Below are positions 1 to 6,833 of a stretch of 64,000 bases of DNA, piece after piece. The notes beneath the pieces are model-generated. The model saw only the letters and a program-made list of their open reading frames with translations. It was not told the origin of the DNA and did not search any database. The position numbers were made by a program, and so were the translations under genes. This DNA comes from Nevskiaceae bacterium (GTDB lineage Bacteria; Pseudomonadota; Gammaproteobacteria; Nevskiales; Nevskiaceae): contig SSEB01000007.1 of assembly GCA_008012115.1 (NCBI GenBank), forward strand, positions 62,001 through 126,000, in the 5' to 3' direction. Position 1 is the first letter of the stretch. Each line of letters starts with the position of its first letter.

Positions 1-177
1 TGCCGTACCGGCTGTCACTGTCCGCACGCCTGCAGCAGCATCGCGGTGACGCTGCCCACCGCCTTGCCGGTGCATCACGCCGACGCCCGCGATGCGCTCG
101 CGGGCATGCCGGCGGCGCAGCCCCTGGCCGACGCGCACACCCACAGCCTGCTGAGGCCGCCGACCGTCTCCGCCTGA
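1..177 (+). CDS. C-terminal fragment of a Cys/His-rich protein of the copper cluster
   Basis: This reading frame is open from the first base of the window and stops at 175-177, so only the last 58 residues are visible and the start lies outside. The fragment is rich in Cys and His (CRTGCHCPHAC near its beginning, later HTH) and ends in a Pro-rich tail. Short Cys/His-rich secreted proteins of the DUF2946 or CopL type often sit just upstream of TolC and multicopper-oxidase genes in copper clusters, and this fits by position and composition. The family assignment is an inference; the visible part is too short to settle it. Confidence 0.45.
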   Translation, partial: CRTGCHCPHACSSIAVTLPTALPVHHADARDALAGMPAAQPLADAHTHSLLRPPTVSA

Positions 178-245
178 TCGCCGCCGCCCTCGCGGGCGCC
201 CTTGGCACGTCTGCCGTGCCGCATCACGATCATGGAGTCGCGGAC

Positions 246-1640
246 ATGTTTTCCCTTTCCTTGCGCCAGCCGCTCGCGGCGGCGCTCATCCTGCTGGCCC
301 TCGGCGGCTGCGCCGCCGTGCCGACGGGCGGCGACGATGCCGACCTGCGCCGGCTGGTGGCCGAACACGGCGGCCTGCGCCTGCCGCCGCCCGATACCGA
401 CACCCAGGCACGCGTCGCCGAACTGCTGGCATGGCCGCTCGATGGCCCACGCGCCGTCGCCGTCGCGCTGCTGCGCAACCCGGCGCTGCGCGCCGAGTAC
501 GCGCGCCTGGGCCTGGCGCAGGCCGACGTGCTCGACGCCAGCCGCCTGAGCAATCCCACGCTGAGCCTCGCCGCCCTGCAGCCGCAGCGCAGCGGCGAGG
601 TCCTGCGCCTCGACTACGGCCTGGTACAGAACTTCACCGACCTGCTGTTCCTGCGCAGTCGTCAGCGTCTTGCCGGCGAAGCGCTGCAGCGCACGCGGCT
701 GGAGGCGGGCGCACGCATCCAGTCGCTGGCCTTCGAGGTCGATGCCGCGCGTCTGCGCCTGGCCGCCGCCCTGCGCAGCGCCGCCATGCGCGAGCGCGCC
801 GCACAGGCGGCGGAAACCTCCGCCGCGCTGGCGCAGCGTTTCCACGACGCCGGCAATCTCGACCTGCTGGCGCTGCGCCGGGAGCAGGCTGCGGCGACGC
901 AGGCGCGGCTCGACGCCGACGCGGCGACCAGCGACGCCGCAATCGACCGCAGCGCCCTGCAACGGCTGCTCGGCCTGCGCGACGATGAAGCCTGGCAGGC
1001 GGATCGCGCGCTACCGCTGCCCGCCACCAGCGAGGCGCCGCTCGACGCATTGCAGCGACAGGCCGCAGCCCAGCGCCTCGACCTTGCCGCCCTGCGCCGC
1101 AATCTCGACGCGATTGCGCAGGCGCAGTCGCTGGCGGCGCGATGGCGCTGGCTGCCGCTGCTGGAGGTCGGCGTGCAGGGCGAGCGCGACAGCGACGGCA
1201 GCCACCTGATCGGTCCCAGCCTGGTGCTGCAACTGCCCCTGTTCAATCGCGGTGAAGCGGCGCGCGCGCGGCTGCAGGCGCTGGATCAGCAGGCGCATGC
1301 AGACCTCGCCGCGCAGGAGCTGGTCGCCGCTGGCGAGGTGCGCGACGCCCTTGCGCGCGTGCAGTCGATGCGGCGGCGCGTGTCGCGCTACCGGGAAGCG
1401 CTGCTGCCGCAGCGCGAGGACGTCGTCGCGCAATTGCAGACACGGCAGAACTACATGCTGATCGGACAGTTCGAGGTGCTGCAGGCGCGGCAGCAACAGT
1501 TCGAGGGCTATCAGGCCTATCTCGACGCGCTGCGCGACTACGGCCTGGCGCGCATCGATCTGGCGCGCGCCACCGGCGCCGCACTGCCGGACGAAGCCGC
1601 GGCCACCACGGCCGAGCCCGACCTGCCCCCAATACCCTGA
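246..1640 (+). CDS. TolC-family outer-membrane efflux lipoprotein
   Basis: The product (464 aa) belongs to the TolC/OEP family, which forms trimeric outer-membrane channels for RND or similar exporters. The chosen ATG has GGAG seven bases upstream and gives a lipoprotein signal ending in LGGC with Cys22; an upstream ATG at 216 would add ten residues before this signal and is less likely. The body is Ala/Leu/Arg/Gln-rich with heptad-like helices, as expected for the periplasmic tunnel, and the length is usual for the family. It lies 9 bp before a multicopper oxidase gene, so a role in copper export or copper tolerance is inferred. No RND pump or adaptor gene is seen beside it in this window; they may lie to the left. 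Confidence 0.85.
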   Translation: MFSLSLRQPLAAALILLALGGCAAVPTGGDDADLRRLVAEHGGLRLPPPDTDTQARVAELLAWPLDGPRAVAVALLRNPALRAEYARLGLAQADVLDASRLSNPTLSLAALQPQRSGEVLRLDYGLVQNFTDLLFLRSRQRLAGEALQRTRLEAGARIQSLAFEVDAARLRLAAALRSAAMRERAAQAAETSAALAQRFHDAGNLDLLALRREQAAATQARLDADAATSDAAIDRSALQRLLGLRDDEAWQADRALPLPATSEAPLDALQRQAAAQRLDLAALRRNLDAIAQAQSLAARWRWLPLLEVGVQGERDSDGSHLIGPSLVLQLPLFNRGEAARARLQALDQQAHADLAAQELVAAGEVRDALARVQSMRRRVSRYREALLPQREDVVAQLQTRQNYMLIGQFEVLQARQQQFEGYQAYLDALRDYGLARIDLARATGAALPDEAAATTAEPDLPPIP

Positions 1641-1649
1641 GACACCACC

Positions 1650-2969
1650 ATGATCAACCGCAGAAATCTGTTGAACCTGATCGGCTGGGGCGGCGGCGCT
1701 GCGCTGGCCGCCACCACCACCCGCAGCCTGGCCGCAGCAGACCGCGACGTGATGACGACGACCGTCGGCACGCCGCAACCCTGGACGCGCACCGTCACGC
1801 CCAATGGCTGGACGCTGCCGCATCGCATGAAGGATGGTGTCAAGGAATTCCACCTCGTTGCGGAAGAAGTCGCGCATGAGTTCGCGCCGGGCTGCACCGC
1901 CAAGTGTTGGGGCTACAACGGCAGCACGCCGGGACCGACGATCGAAGCGGTCGAAGGCGACCGCGTGCGCATCTACGTCACCAACCGCCTGCCGGAAGCG
2001 ACCAGCGTGCACTGGCACGGCATGATCCTGCCCAGCGGCATGGACGGTGTCGGCGGTCTCAGTCAGCCGCACATCGCGCCGGGCGAGACCTACGCCTACG
2101 AGTTCACACTGCGCCAGCACGGCACGCACCTGTACCACCCGCATGCCGACGAGATGGTGCAGATGGGCCTGGGCATGATGGGCCTGTTCATCATCCATCC
2201 CAAGGACGGCGAAGAGCCGCGCATCGACCGCGACTACGCGCTGCTGCTGCACAACTGGGCGCTGCATCCGGGCACCTCGCGGCCCGATCCTTCGGTGATG
2301 CAGGAGTTCGACCTGTGGACCTTCAACGGCAAGGTCTACCCCGCCACCGCGCCGCTGCTGGCGCGCACGGGCGAGCGCGTGCGCATCCGCATCGGCAACC
2401 TGTCGATGTGGAATCACCCCATCCACCTGCACGGCGTGGTCTACGAGGTCACCGGCTCCGACGGCGGCCGCTGGCCGCGCGCGCAGTGGCGGCGCGAAGT
2501 CACCGAGATCGTCGGCGTCGGCCAGTGCCGCGACATCGAATTCACCGCCGTGCCCGGCGACTGGGCCTTCCACTGCCACATGTCGCACCACACGATGAAC
2601 GCGATGGGCCACGGCATTCCCAACCCCATCGGCGTTGACCAGTCGGGCATCGAGGACCGTATCGGCGACCTGTTGCCCGGTTACATGGCGATGGGCGAAA
2701 ACGGCATGGCCGAGCACGGCGAGCACGTAGCGATGGGCATGCTGCAAGGCCCGCCCAACACGCTGCCGATGATGGGTGGCGAAGGCCCGTTCGGCAGCGT
2801 CGGCATGGGCGGCATGTTCACCGTGCTCAAGGTGCGCGACGAGCTGCCGGCGGACGGTCGCGGTCACGATCAGGATCCAGGCTGGTACCGCAACCCGCCA
2901 GGCACGCAGGCACGGCGCGTCAGCGACGATCCCGATTTTGGCCAGCCCTTCCGTCACGGCAAGGCTTGA
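1650..2969 (+). CDS. Multicopper oxidase (copper-resistance type)
   Basis: A periplasmic multicopper oxidase of 439 aa, probably oxidising Cu(I) or other substrates with reduction of O2 to water. The N-terminus has a twin-arginine-like signal (RR at 4-5, then a Gly/Ala-rich hydrophobic stretch). All four copper-binding His motifs are present: HWHG at about 121, HPH at about 163, HPIHLHG at about 256 and HCHMSHH at about 308. The first copper-binding domain is followed directly by the last, so this is the short type. Residues 345-385 are rich in Met, Gly and His, a feature seen in copper-tolerance oxidases. It is co-directional with the TolC gene 9 bp upstream, and its stop codon overlaps the -35 box of the downstream merR promoter. 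Confidence 0.9.
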   Translation: MINRRNLLNLIGWGGGAALAATTTRSLAAADRDVMTTTVGTPQPWTRTVTPNGWTLPHRMKDGVKEFHLVAEEVAHEFAPGCTAKCWGYNGSTPGPTIEAVEGDRVRIYVTNRLPEATSVHWHGMILPSGMDGVGGLSQPHIAPGETYAYEFTLRQHGTHLYHPHADEMVQMGLGMMGLFIIHPKDGEEPRIDRDYALLLHNWALHPGTSRPDPSVMQEFDLWTFNGKVYPATAPLLARTGERVRIRIGNLSMWNHPIHLHGVVYEVTGSDGGRWPRAQWRREVTEIVGVGQCRDIEFTAVPGDWAFHCHMSHHTMNAMGHGIPNPIGVDQSGIEDRIGDLLPGYMAMGENGMAEHGEHVAMGMLQGPPNTLPMMGGEGPFGSVGMGGMFTVLKVRDELPADGRGHDQDPGWYRNPPGTQARRVSDDPDFGQPFRHGKA

Positions 2970-2997
2970 CTCTGGAGTGAGGTCCAGGGTCTAGCAT
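2966..2997 (+). promoter_or_regulatory. MerR-type promoter with 20-bp spacer and central dyad
   Basis: The -35 box TTGACT (2966-2971) and -10 box TAGCAT (2992-2997) are 20 bp apart. That is the over-long spacing that MerR-family activators correct by twisting the DNA. Between them is a dyad, ACTCTGGA (2969-2976) and TCCAGGGT (2983-2990), with 7 of 8 positions matching and a 6-bp gap. The merR gene begins 25 bp downstream, so the promoter should autoregulate merR and the DUF4396 gene. The -35 box overlaps the stop codon of the multicopper oxidase gene. Confidence 0.8.
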
Positions 2998-3021
2998 GGG
3001 CATGTCCCAAAGGAATCGACC

Positions 3022-3423
3022 ATGACTGGACTGACGATCGGCAAGCTGGCAACGCAGGCGGGCGTGGCGGTGGACACCGTGCGTTTCTACGAACGCGAAG
3101 GTCTGCTGCCGGCGCCGCCGCGTCTCGACTCCGGCTATCGCCTGTATCCGGCGGACGCGGTGAAGCGCCTGCGCTTCATCCGTCGCGCCAAGGCGCTGGG
3201 CTTCACGCTGCCGGAGATCGGCGAACTGCTGGCGCTGTCGGCGCCACGCGCGGACGTGCGCAAGGTCAAGCGCGCCGCGCAGGGCAAGCTGCAACTGCTC
3301 GACGCCAAGATCACGGAGCTGGAACGCATCCGCGCCGGGCTGCGGCAACTGGTCGCGCATTGTCCGGGTCACGGCGATTCCGGGGACTGTCCCATTCTCA
3401 ACGCCCTGAACGAGGAAGCCTGA
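3022..3423 (+). CDS. MerR-family metal-responsive regulator (CueR-like)
   Basis: A 133-aa MerR-family activator with an N-terminal winged helix-turn-helix (ending around GYRLYP), a long dimerisation helix, and a C-terminal metal loop with Cys114 and Cys123 in a CPG...CPIL context. This is like CueR and ZntR, which sense Cu(I)/Ag(I) and Zn(II). The position at the start of the dimer helix that is Cys in divalent-metal sensors appears not to be Cys here (the segment reads PRADVRK), which favours a monovalent copper-type sensor. The C-x8-C spacing is nearer to ZntR, so the metal is inferred mainly from the neighbouring multicopper oxidase. AAAGGA precedes the ATG. The gene ends two bases before the DUF4396 start. 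Confidence 0.88.
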   Translation: MTGLTIGKLATQAGVAVDTVRFYEREGLLPAPPRLDSGYRLYPADAVKRLRFIRRAKALGFTLPEIGELLALSAPRADVRKVKRAAQGKLQLLDAKITELERIRAGLRQLVAHCPGHGDSGDCPILNALNEEA

Positions 3424-3425
3424 AC

Positions 3426-4103
3426 ATGAATGCGCCCAGCGGCACCCACGATTCCGGTCACGCCTGCTGCCACTCGGCTGCAAAAGCAGCGCCGGCCAAG
3501 ACCGATACGCACTGCGCGCATCACACCGCACACGGCAGCACCATGCGCGGCGCGCACGCGGCACATGCCGGTCACGCACATGGCAGCGGTTGGCGCGCGG
3601 GTGCCAGCGACACGGCGCCCGAGCGCAGCGAGGTGGGTGCGGGAGCTGGCACAGCGGCCGCCTCCCGCACCCATTTGCTTCCGCAAAACACCGTGTTGGC
3701 GGCCGCCAGCGTGACGGTGCACTGTCTCACCGGCTGCGCCATCGGCGAGTTCATCGGCCTCGCCATCGGCGTCAGCCTCGGGCTCGAAATCCATCTCACC
3801 ATCACGCTGGCGGTTGCGCTGTCGTTCGTCAGCGGTTTTGCGCTGACGCTGCTGCCGATGCTGCGCCGCGGCTTCGGCCTCGCCGATGCTTTCCGTACCG
3901 TCTGGCTCGGCGAGGTGATCTCGATCAGCGTGATGGAGCTGGTGATGAACCTCGTCGACTACCACATGGGCGGCATGCGCGGCGTCAGCCTCGTATCCGC
4001 GCAGTACTGGCAGGCGTTCGCTGCTGCGATGGTCGCCGGCTATCTCGCCGCCTGGCCGGTCAACCGGTGGATGCTCGGCCGCAACATGAAGAAGTGCCAC
4101 TGA
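3426..4103 (+). CDS. DUF4396 membrane protein with His-rich N-terminus
   Basis: A 225-aa protein of the DUF4396 family. The first 60 residues are full of His and Cys (for example HACCHS, HCAHH and HAAHAGHAHG) and are likely to bind metal. The rest has several membrane segments with the family's signature around CAIGEFIGLAIG and a conserved WLGEVISISVMELVMN stretch. The ATG at 3426 follows the merR stop by two bases, so both genes are very probably translated from the MerR-controlled transcript. DUF4396 genes are common in copper and mercury clusters, but their function is unknown. A role in metal handling at the membrane is inferred from the His-rich segment and the neighbours. Confidence 0.8.
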   Translation: MNAPSGTHDSGHACCHSAAKAAPAKTDTHCAHHTAHGSTMRGAHAAHAGHAHGSGWRAGASDTAPERSEVGAGAGTAAASRTHLLPQNTVLAAASVTVHCLTGCAIGEFIGLAIGVSLGLEIHLTITLAVALSFVSGFALTLLPMLRRGFGLADAFRTVWLGEVISISVMELVMNLVDYHMGGMRGVSLVSAQYWQAFAAAMVAGYLAAWPVNRWMLGRNMKKCH

Positions 4104-4153
4104 GATCGCGATGAACGCATCGGACGAATGCAATATTCCGATGCCGAAGACGT

Positions 4154-4263
4154 CACCCGCTCTCCGTGAAATACACCCAGAGATTGTTATATTTTATTTA
4201 TTTAATTTAAATTATATAAATAATAAATAACATCCTTCCTGGGGAAAGTGACGAGAGCGGGTG
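4154..4263. repeat. 110-bp nested-palindrome element, copy 1
   Basis: Left end CACCCGCT (4154-4161), right end AGCGGGTG (4256-4263), perfect reverse complements. The core at 4186-4231 runs from GTTAT to ATAAC and has no G or C apart from its first and last base. The two 23-bp halves of the core match in reverse complement at 20 of 23 positions. It lies between convergent genes (DUF4396 and the TonB receptor). No target-site duplication is apparent. Confidence 0.93.
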
Positions 4264-4595
4264 GCCCTCATTTTGCTTTTGACGTTGGGCCCCATCGGCA
4301 GCGCCGAGCATCGCAGCCCGCTCAGGGCGAGAAGCGCAGGGTGCGCTTCACTCTTCTTGCCGCACAGCAAGAAGCGTCACTCGCACCTCACCGCGAAATG
4401 CGCCACGAGCAATCAGAGCAGGCCGTGATCCGCGAAGCGCGAAAGAACTCCGACGCATACAAAGTCCATAGGAGGGATTGGGCGCAAGAGCGTCATCCGT
4501 CTTCCGCGGAAGGCGGATGACGCTCTTGCAGAGCTAAGCCGCCCTACGGCAATCAACCGCTTTGCTTCTGATGCTGCGGCGCTTGGGCAGCCAAC
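4264..4595. other. Intergenic stretch with two hairpins, no gene recognised
   Basis: This gap between element copy 1 and the 3' end of the TonB receptor gene has no convincing gene; a 90-codon open frame crosses it, but it begins inside the repeat element. A nested hairpin lies at 4341-4386 (CTTCTTGC/GCAAGAAG with GTGCG/CGCAC outside). A much longer near-perfect palindrome lies at 4484-4529 and is listed separately. Confidence 0.6.
4484..4529. repeat. 46-bp near-perfect palindrome
   Basis: Two 23-bp arms beginning GCAAGAGCGTCATCCG meet at 4506/4507 with no loop and differ at one position only (22 of 23). Read on the minus strand, the sequence GTAGGGCGGCTTAGC precedes the arms, and GCGTCATCCGCC lies within them. 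This resembles the widespread gammaproteobacterial repeat of the GTAGGGCGGATTAGC...GTAATCCGCC kind. It may be a decayed copy of that repeat, or a terminator for the TonB receptor gene, although no T-run follows it. Confidence 0.6.
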
Positions 4596-6719
4596 TCAAT
4601 CCAGCTTGAAACTCACCCCCGCCATCACGCTGCGCGCCGGCAGACGGTAGTAGCCGGCGGTGTGGGTGACGGTGACCGATTCCTGCAGCTCGCTCTCGGC
4701 CACCGGGTCGCGGCGGTTGCTGAGGTTGTAGCCGTTGAGGTGCAAAGCCCAGCGGCCGAAGTCGTAGCCCAGCGCCGCGTCCAGCGTGGTGTAGCCGCCG
4801 GCCTTCACGGTGTTGCTCTTGTTGAGCTTGCGCGGGCCGGCGTAATCGGCGACCAGCGATGCGTTGAAGCCCTGCGGCGCGGCGTAGATCAGGCCGAGGC
4901 CGCCGGTCTGGTAGGGCGACATCTCGACGCGGTTGCCGTCGGCGCTGGCGCCGTTGTCGCGCGTGAAGTGCACGAAGCGCGCATCGTGGTAGGCGTAGTG
5001 CGCAGCCAGTCGCAGATGCTCGACAAGTTCCACGCGCGATTCGATCTCGAAACCCTGGAAGCGCAGCTTGCCGCCGTTGGCGCGCACGATGTTGCCGGTG
5101 CCGTCGTCCTGATAGGTGAGGCTGTTGCGGAAATCCATGCGGAACACGCTGGCATCGACATCGACGCGTCCATCGAGCAGCTGCGTCTTGGCGCCGGCCT
5201 CGTAGCTATCGGCGGTTTCCGGCTTCAGTACCTGCACTTCCGCCTCGGGTCCGAAATCGACCGCCAGCGGCTTGTAGCTGTTGCGGTAGTCGGCGTACAG
5301 CGTCAATTCATCACGGCCCTGCTTCCAGACATGGAAGCTGGTACCGAGCACGCCGCTGAGGCGCGTGTTGTGGCGGCTGTCGCTGCCGTCGAAGGTGACG
5401 GCGCCGGTGTTGTCGAGGGCAGTGCCGGTCGCGGACTCGCGTGTGTGGTTGAGACGCAGGCCGGCGATCACGTCGATGAGTTCCGACGGCGTCCAGTCGG
5501 TCTGCGCGTAGAGGCCCAGAAAGTGGCGCGTGTCGTCGGAGCGCACGATCTCGTCCTGCCCATGCGCGCCGGCGCAGGCGTACTCGTGGCCGCTGGCATC
5601 GATGCAGTAGCCGTAGTTGACCGCGTGCTCGGCGCCGCGGCCATGCAAGTAGTCGATGCCGTAGGTGAGGTTGAAGTTGCTCAGCGGATGCGTGTCGACA
5701 TGCGCGTCGAAATACACATCGGTGACCCCGCGCTTCTGGCTGTAGCCGTCCGCCTGCAGGCCGTCGCCGACACCATCGTCCGGCGGATTGGCGAAGACGT
5801 TGCCGCGCAGGAAGCCGCGGTTGATGTTGTCCAGCGTGCGCGTGAACGCCAGCGTCGTCGCCCAGTGGCCGAGGCCGGCGTCGCCGTCGAGCCCGGTGAC
5901 CAGGTGGTAGCGCTCCTGGTTGAGCTTGTTGCCGTCCGGATTGTAGTTGGCGTTGACCGGCAGCTCGGTGTGCAGCGTGCCGCCGTCGCGCAGCAGCAGA
6001 TTGCCATTGGGTTTCTGCGGCAGTACGGAGACATCGCCATCGACATGGAAGCGCGCCGCGCCGAGATCGGCCGCGCCGCGGTACAGCGCGTGGTAGCGAT
6101 GGAAGTCGCTGCGGTCGGCGGCATCGCCGCGCTTCTCGACGTTGGCGGTCAGCGACTGGCTGTAGCCGCCCAGCTTGGGAAGCGCCGCGGTCAGCGCCGC
6201 GCCATAGCTGCCGTAGGAGCCGCCGCTGAACGACGCGGTGGCCGGCGTCTTGCCGGCGGCGTAGTGGATCACGTGGATCACGCCGCTGAACGAGGTGGCG
6301 CCGAACATCACCGGCGCCGCGCCGCGCAGGATCTCGATGCGCTCGACGCCGGTGAGGTCCAGCGACGGCGTCGCCGGGTTGAACGCGCCGCCCCAGGGCA
6401 CGCCATCCACCACCAGCAGGTAGGCGTCGGCCTCGCGCAGACCCCAGATCGCGGGGACCGCGCCGGCCGGGCCGGCATCGCCGCCCGGCGTGCCCTCGAC
6501 GCCGGCCACCAGGCCCAGCGCCGTGCGCAGGTCGTTGGCACCGCGACGGCGCAGCTCGTCACCGCCGATCACGCTGATCGAGGCCGGCACATCGTCCACC
6601 GGCTCCGCCTGTCGCGTGGCGGTGACCTGCACCATCGGCAGGTCGGTGGCTTCCGGCTCTGCGGCGTAGGCCTGCGTGACGACGGCTGCTGCTGCGACGA
6701 TGGCCAGCTTCGACTTCAT
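4596..6719 (-). CDS. TonB-dependent outer-membrane receptor
   Basis: A 707-aa TonB-dependent receptor for active uptake of a metal complex, vitamin or other scarce solute. A signal peptide ends near AYA at about residue 20 and is followed by a TonB-box-like MVQVTATR. The plug domain has the usual VPASISVIGGDEL, VERIEILRG and GATSFSGVIHV landmarks, and the remainder is a beta-barrel of alternating residues. The final residues are SFKLD rather than the usual terminal aromatic. GAGGGAGT before the ATG is a strong ribosome site. The large secreted Asp-box gene lies upstream on the same strand, 114 bp away. The substrate cannot be told from the sequence. Confidence 0.9.
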   Translation of the reverse strand: MKSKLAIVAAAAVVTQAYAAEPEATDLPMVQVTATRQAEPVDDVPASISVIGGDELRRRGANDLRTALGLVAGVEGTPGGDAGPAGAVPAIWGLREADAYLLVVDGVPWGGAFNPATPSLDLTGVERIEILRGAAPVMFGATSFSGVIHVIHYAAGKTPATASFSGGSYGSYGAALTAALPKLGGYSQSLTANVEKRGDAADRSDFHRYHALYRGAADLGAARFHVDGDVSVLPQKPNGNLLLRDGGTLHTELPVNANYNPDGNKLNQERYHLVTGLDGDAGLGHWATTLAFTRTLDNINRGFLRGNVFANPPDDGVGDGLQADGYSQKRGVTDVYFDAHVDTHPLSNFNLTYGIDYLHGRGAEHAVNYGYCIDASGHEYACAGAHGQDEIVRSDDTRHFLGLYAQTDWTPSELIDVIAGLRLNHTRESATGTALDNTGAVTFDGSDSRHNTRLSGVLGTSFHVWKQGRDELTLYADYRNSYKPLAVDFGPEAEVQVLKPETADSYEAGAKTQLLDGRVDVDASVFRMDFRNSLTYQDDGTGNIVRANGGKLRFQGFEIESRVELVEHLRLAAHYAYHDARFVHFTRDNGASADGNRVEMSPYQTGGLGLIYAAPQGFNASLVADYAGPRKLNKSNTVKAGGYTTLDAALGYDFGRWALHLNGYNLSNRRDPVAESELQESVTVTHTAGYYRLPARSVMAGVSFKLD

Positions 6720-6778
6720 GATGACTCCCTCATTGGCAAGATGGTGTGCGGCGCGCTTGGCGCAGCCACGCCACGACT

Positions 6779-6800
6779 GCCCGCGCTCCCCAGCGCGGGC
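6779..6800. other. GC-rich hairpin between the Asp-box and TonB receptor genes
   Basis: GCCCGCGCT and AGCGCGGGC form a perfect 9-bp stem around a CCCC loop, 33 bp beyond the stop codon of the large secreted gene. There is no T-run on the minus-strand 3' side, so if it ends transcription it is not a classical intrinsic terminator. It may attenuate read-through into the TonB receptor gene or stabilise the upstream 3' end. Confidence 0.45.
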
Positions 6801-6833
6801 GGCAATAAATGGTGCTGTTTTTTTATCAGGCGA

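Noticed and set aside
4154..4263. Reading the 110-bp elements as integron attC sites because of GTT and AAC
   Set aside because: attC sites have RYYYAAC before GTTRRRY; here the order is GTT then AAC, the centre is A/T-only, and no integrase or cassette structure is present.
4248..4520. A 90-codon plus-strand frame after element copy 1
   Set aside because: It starts inside the repeat element, crosses two hairpins, has no ribosome site and no recognisable domain.
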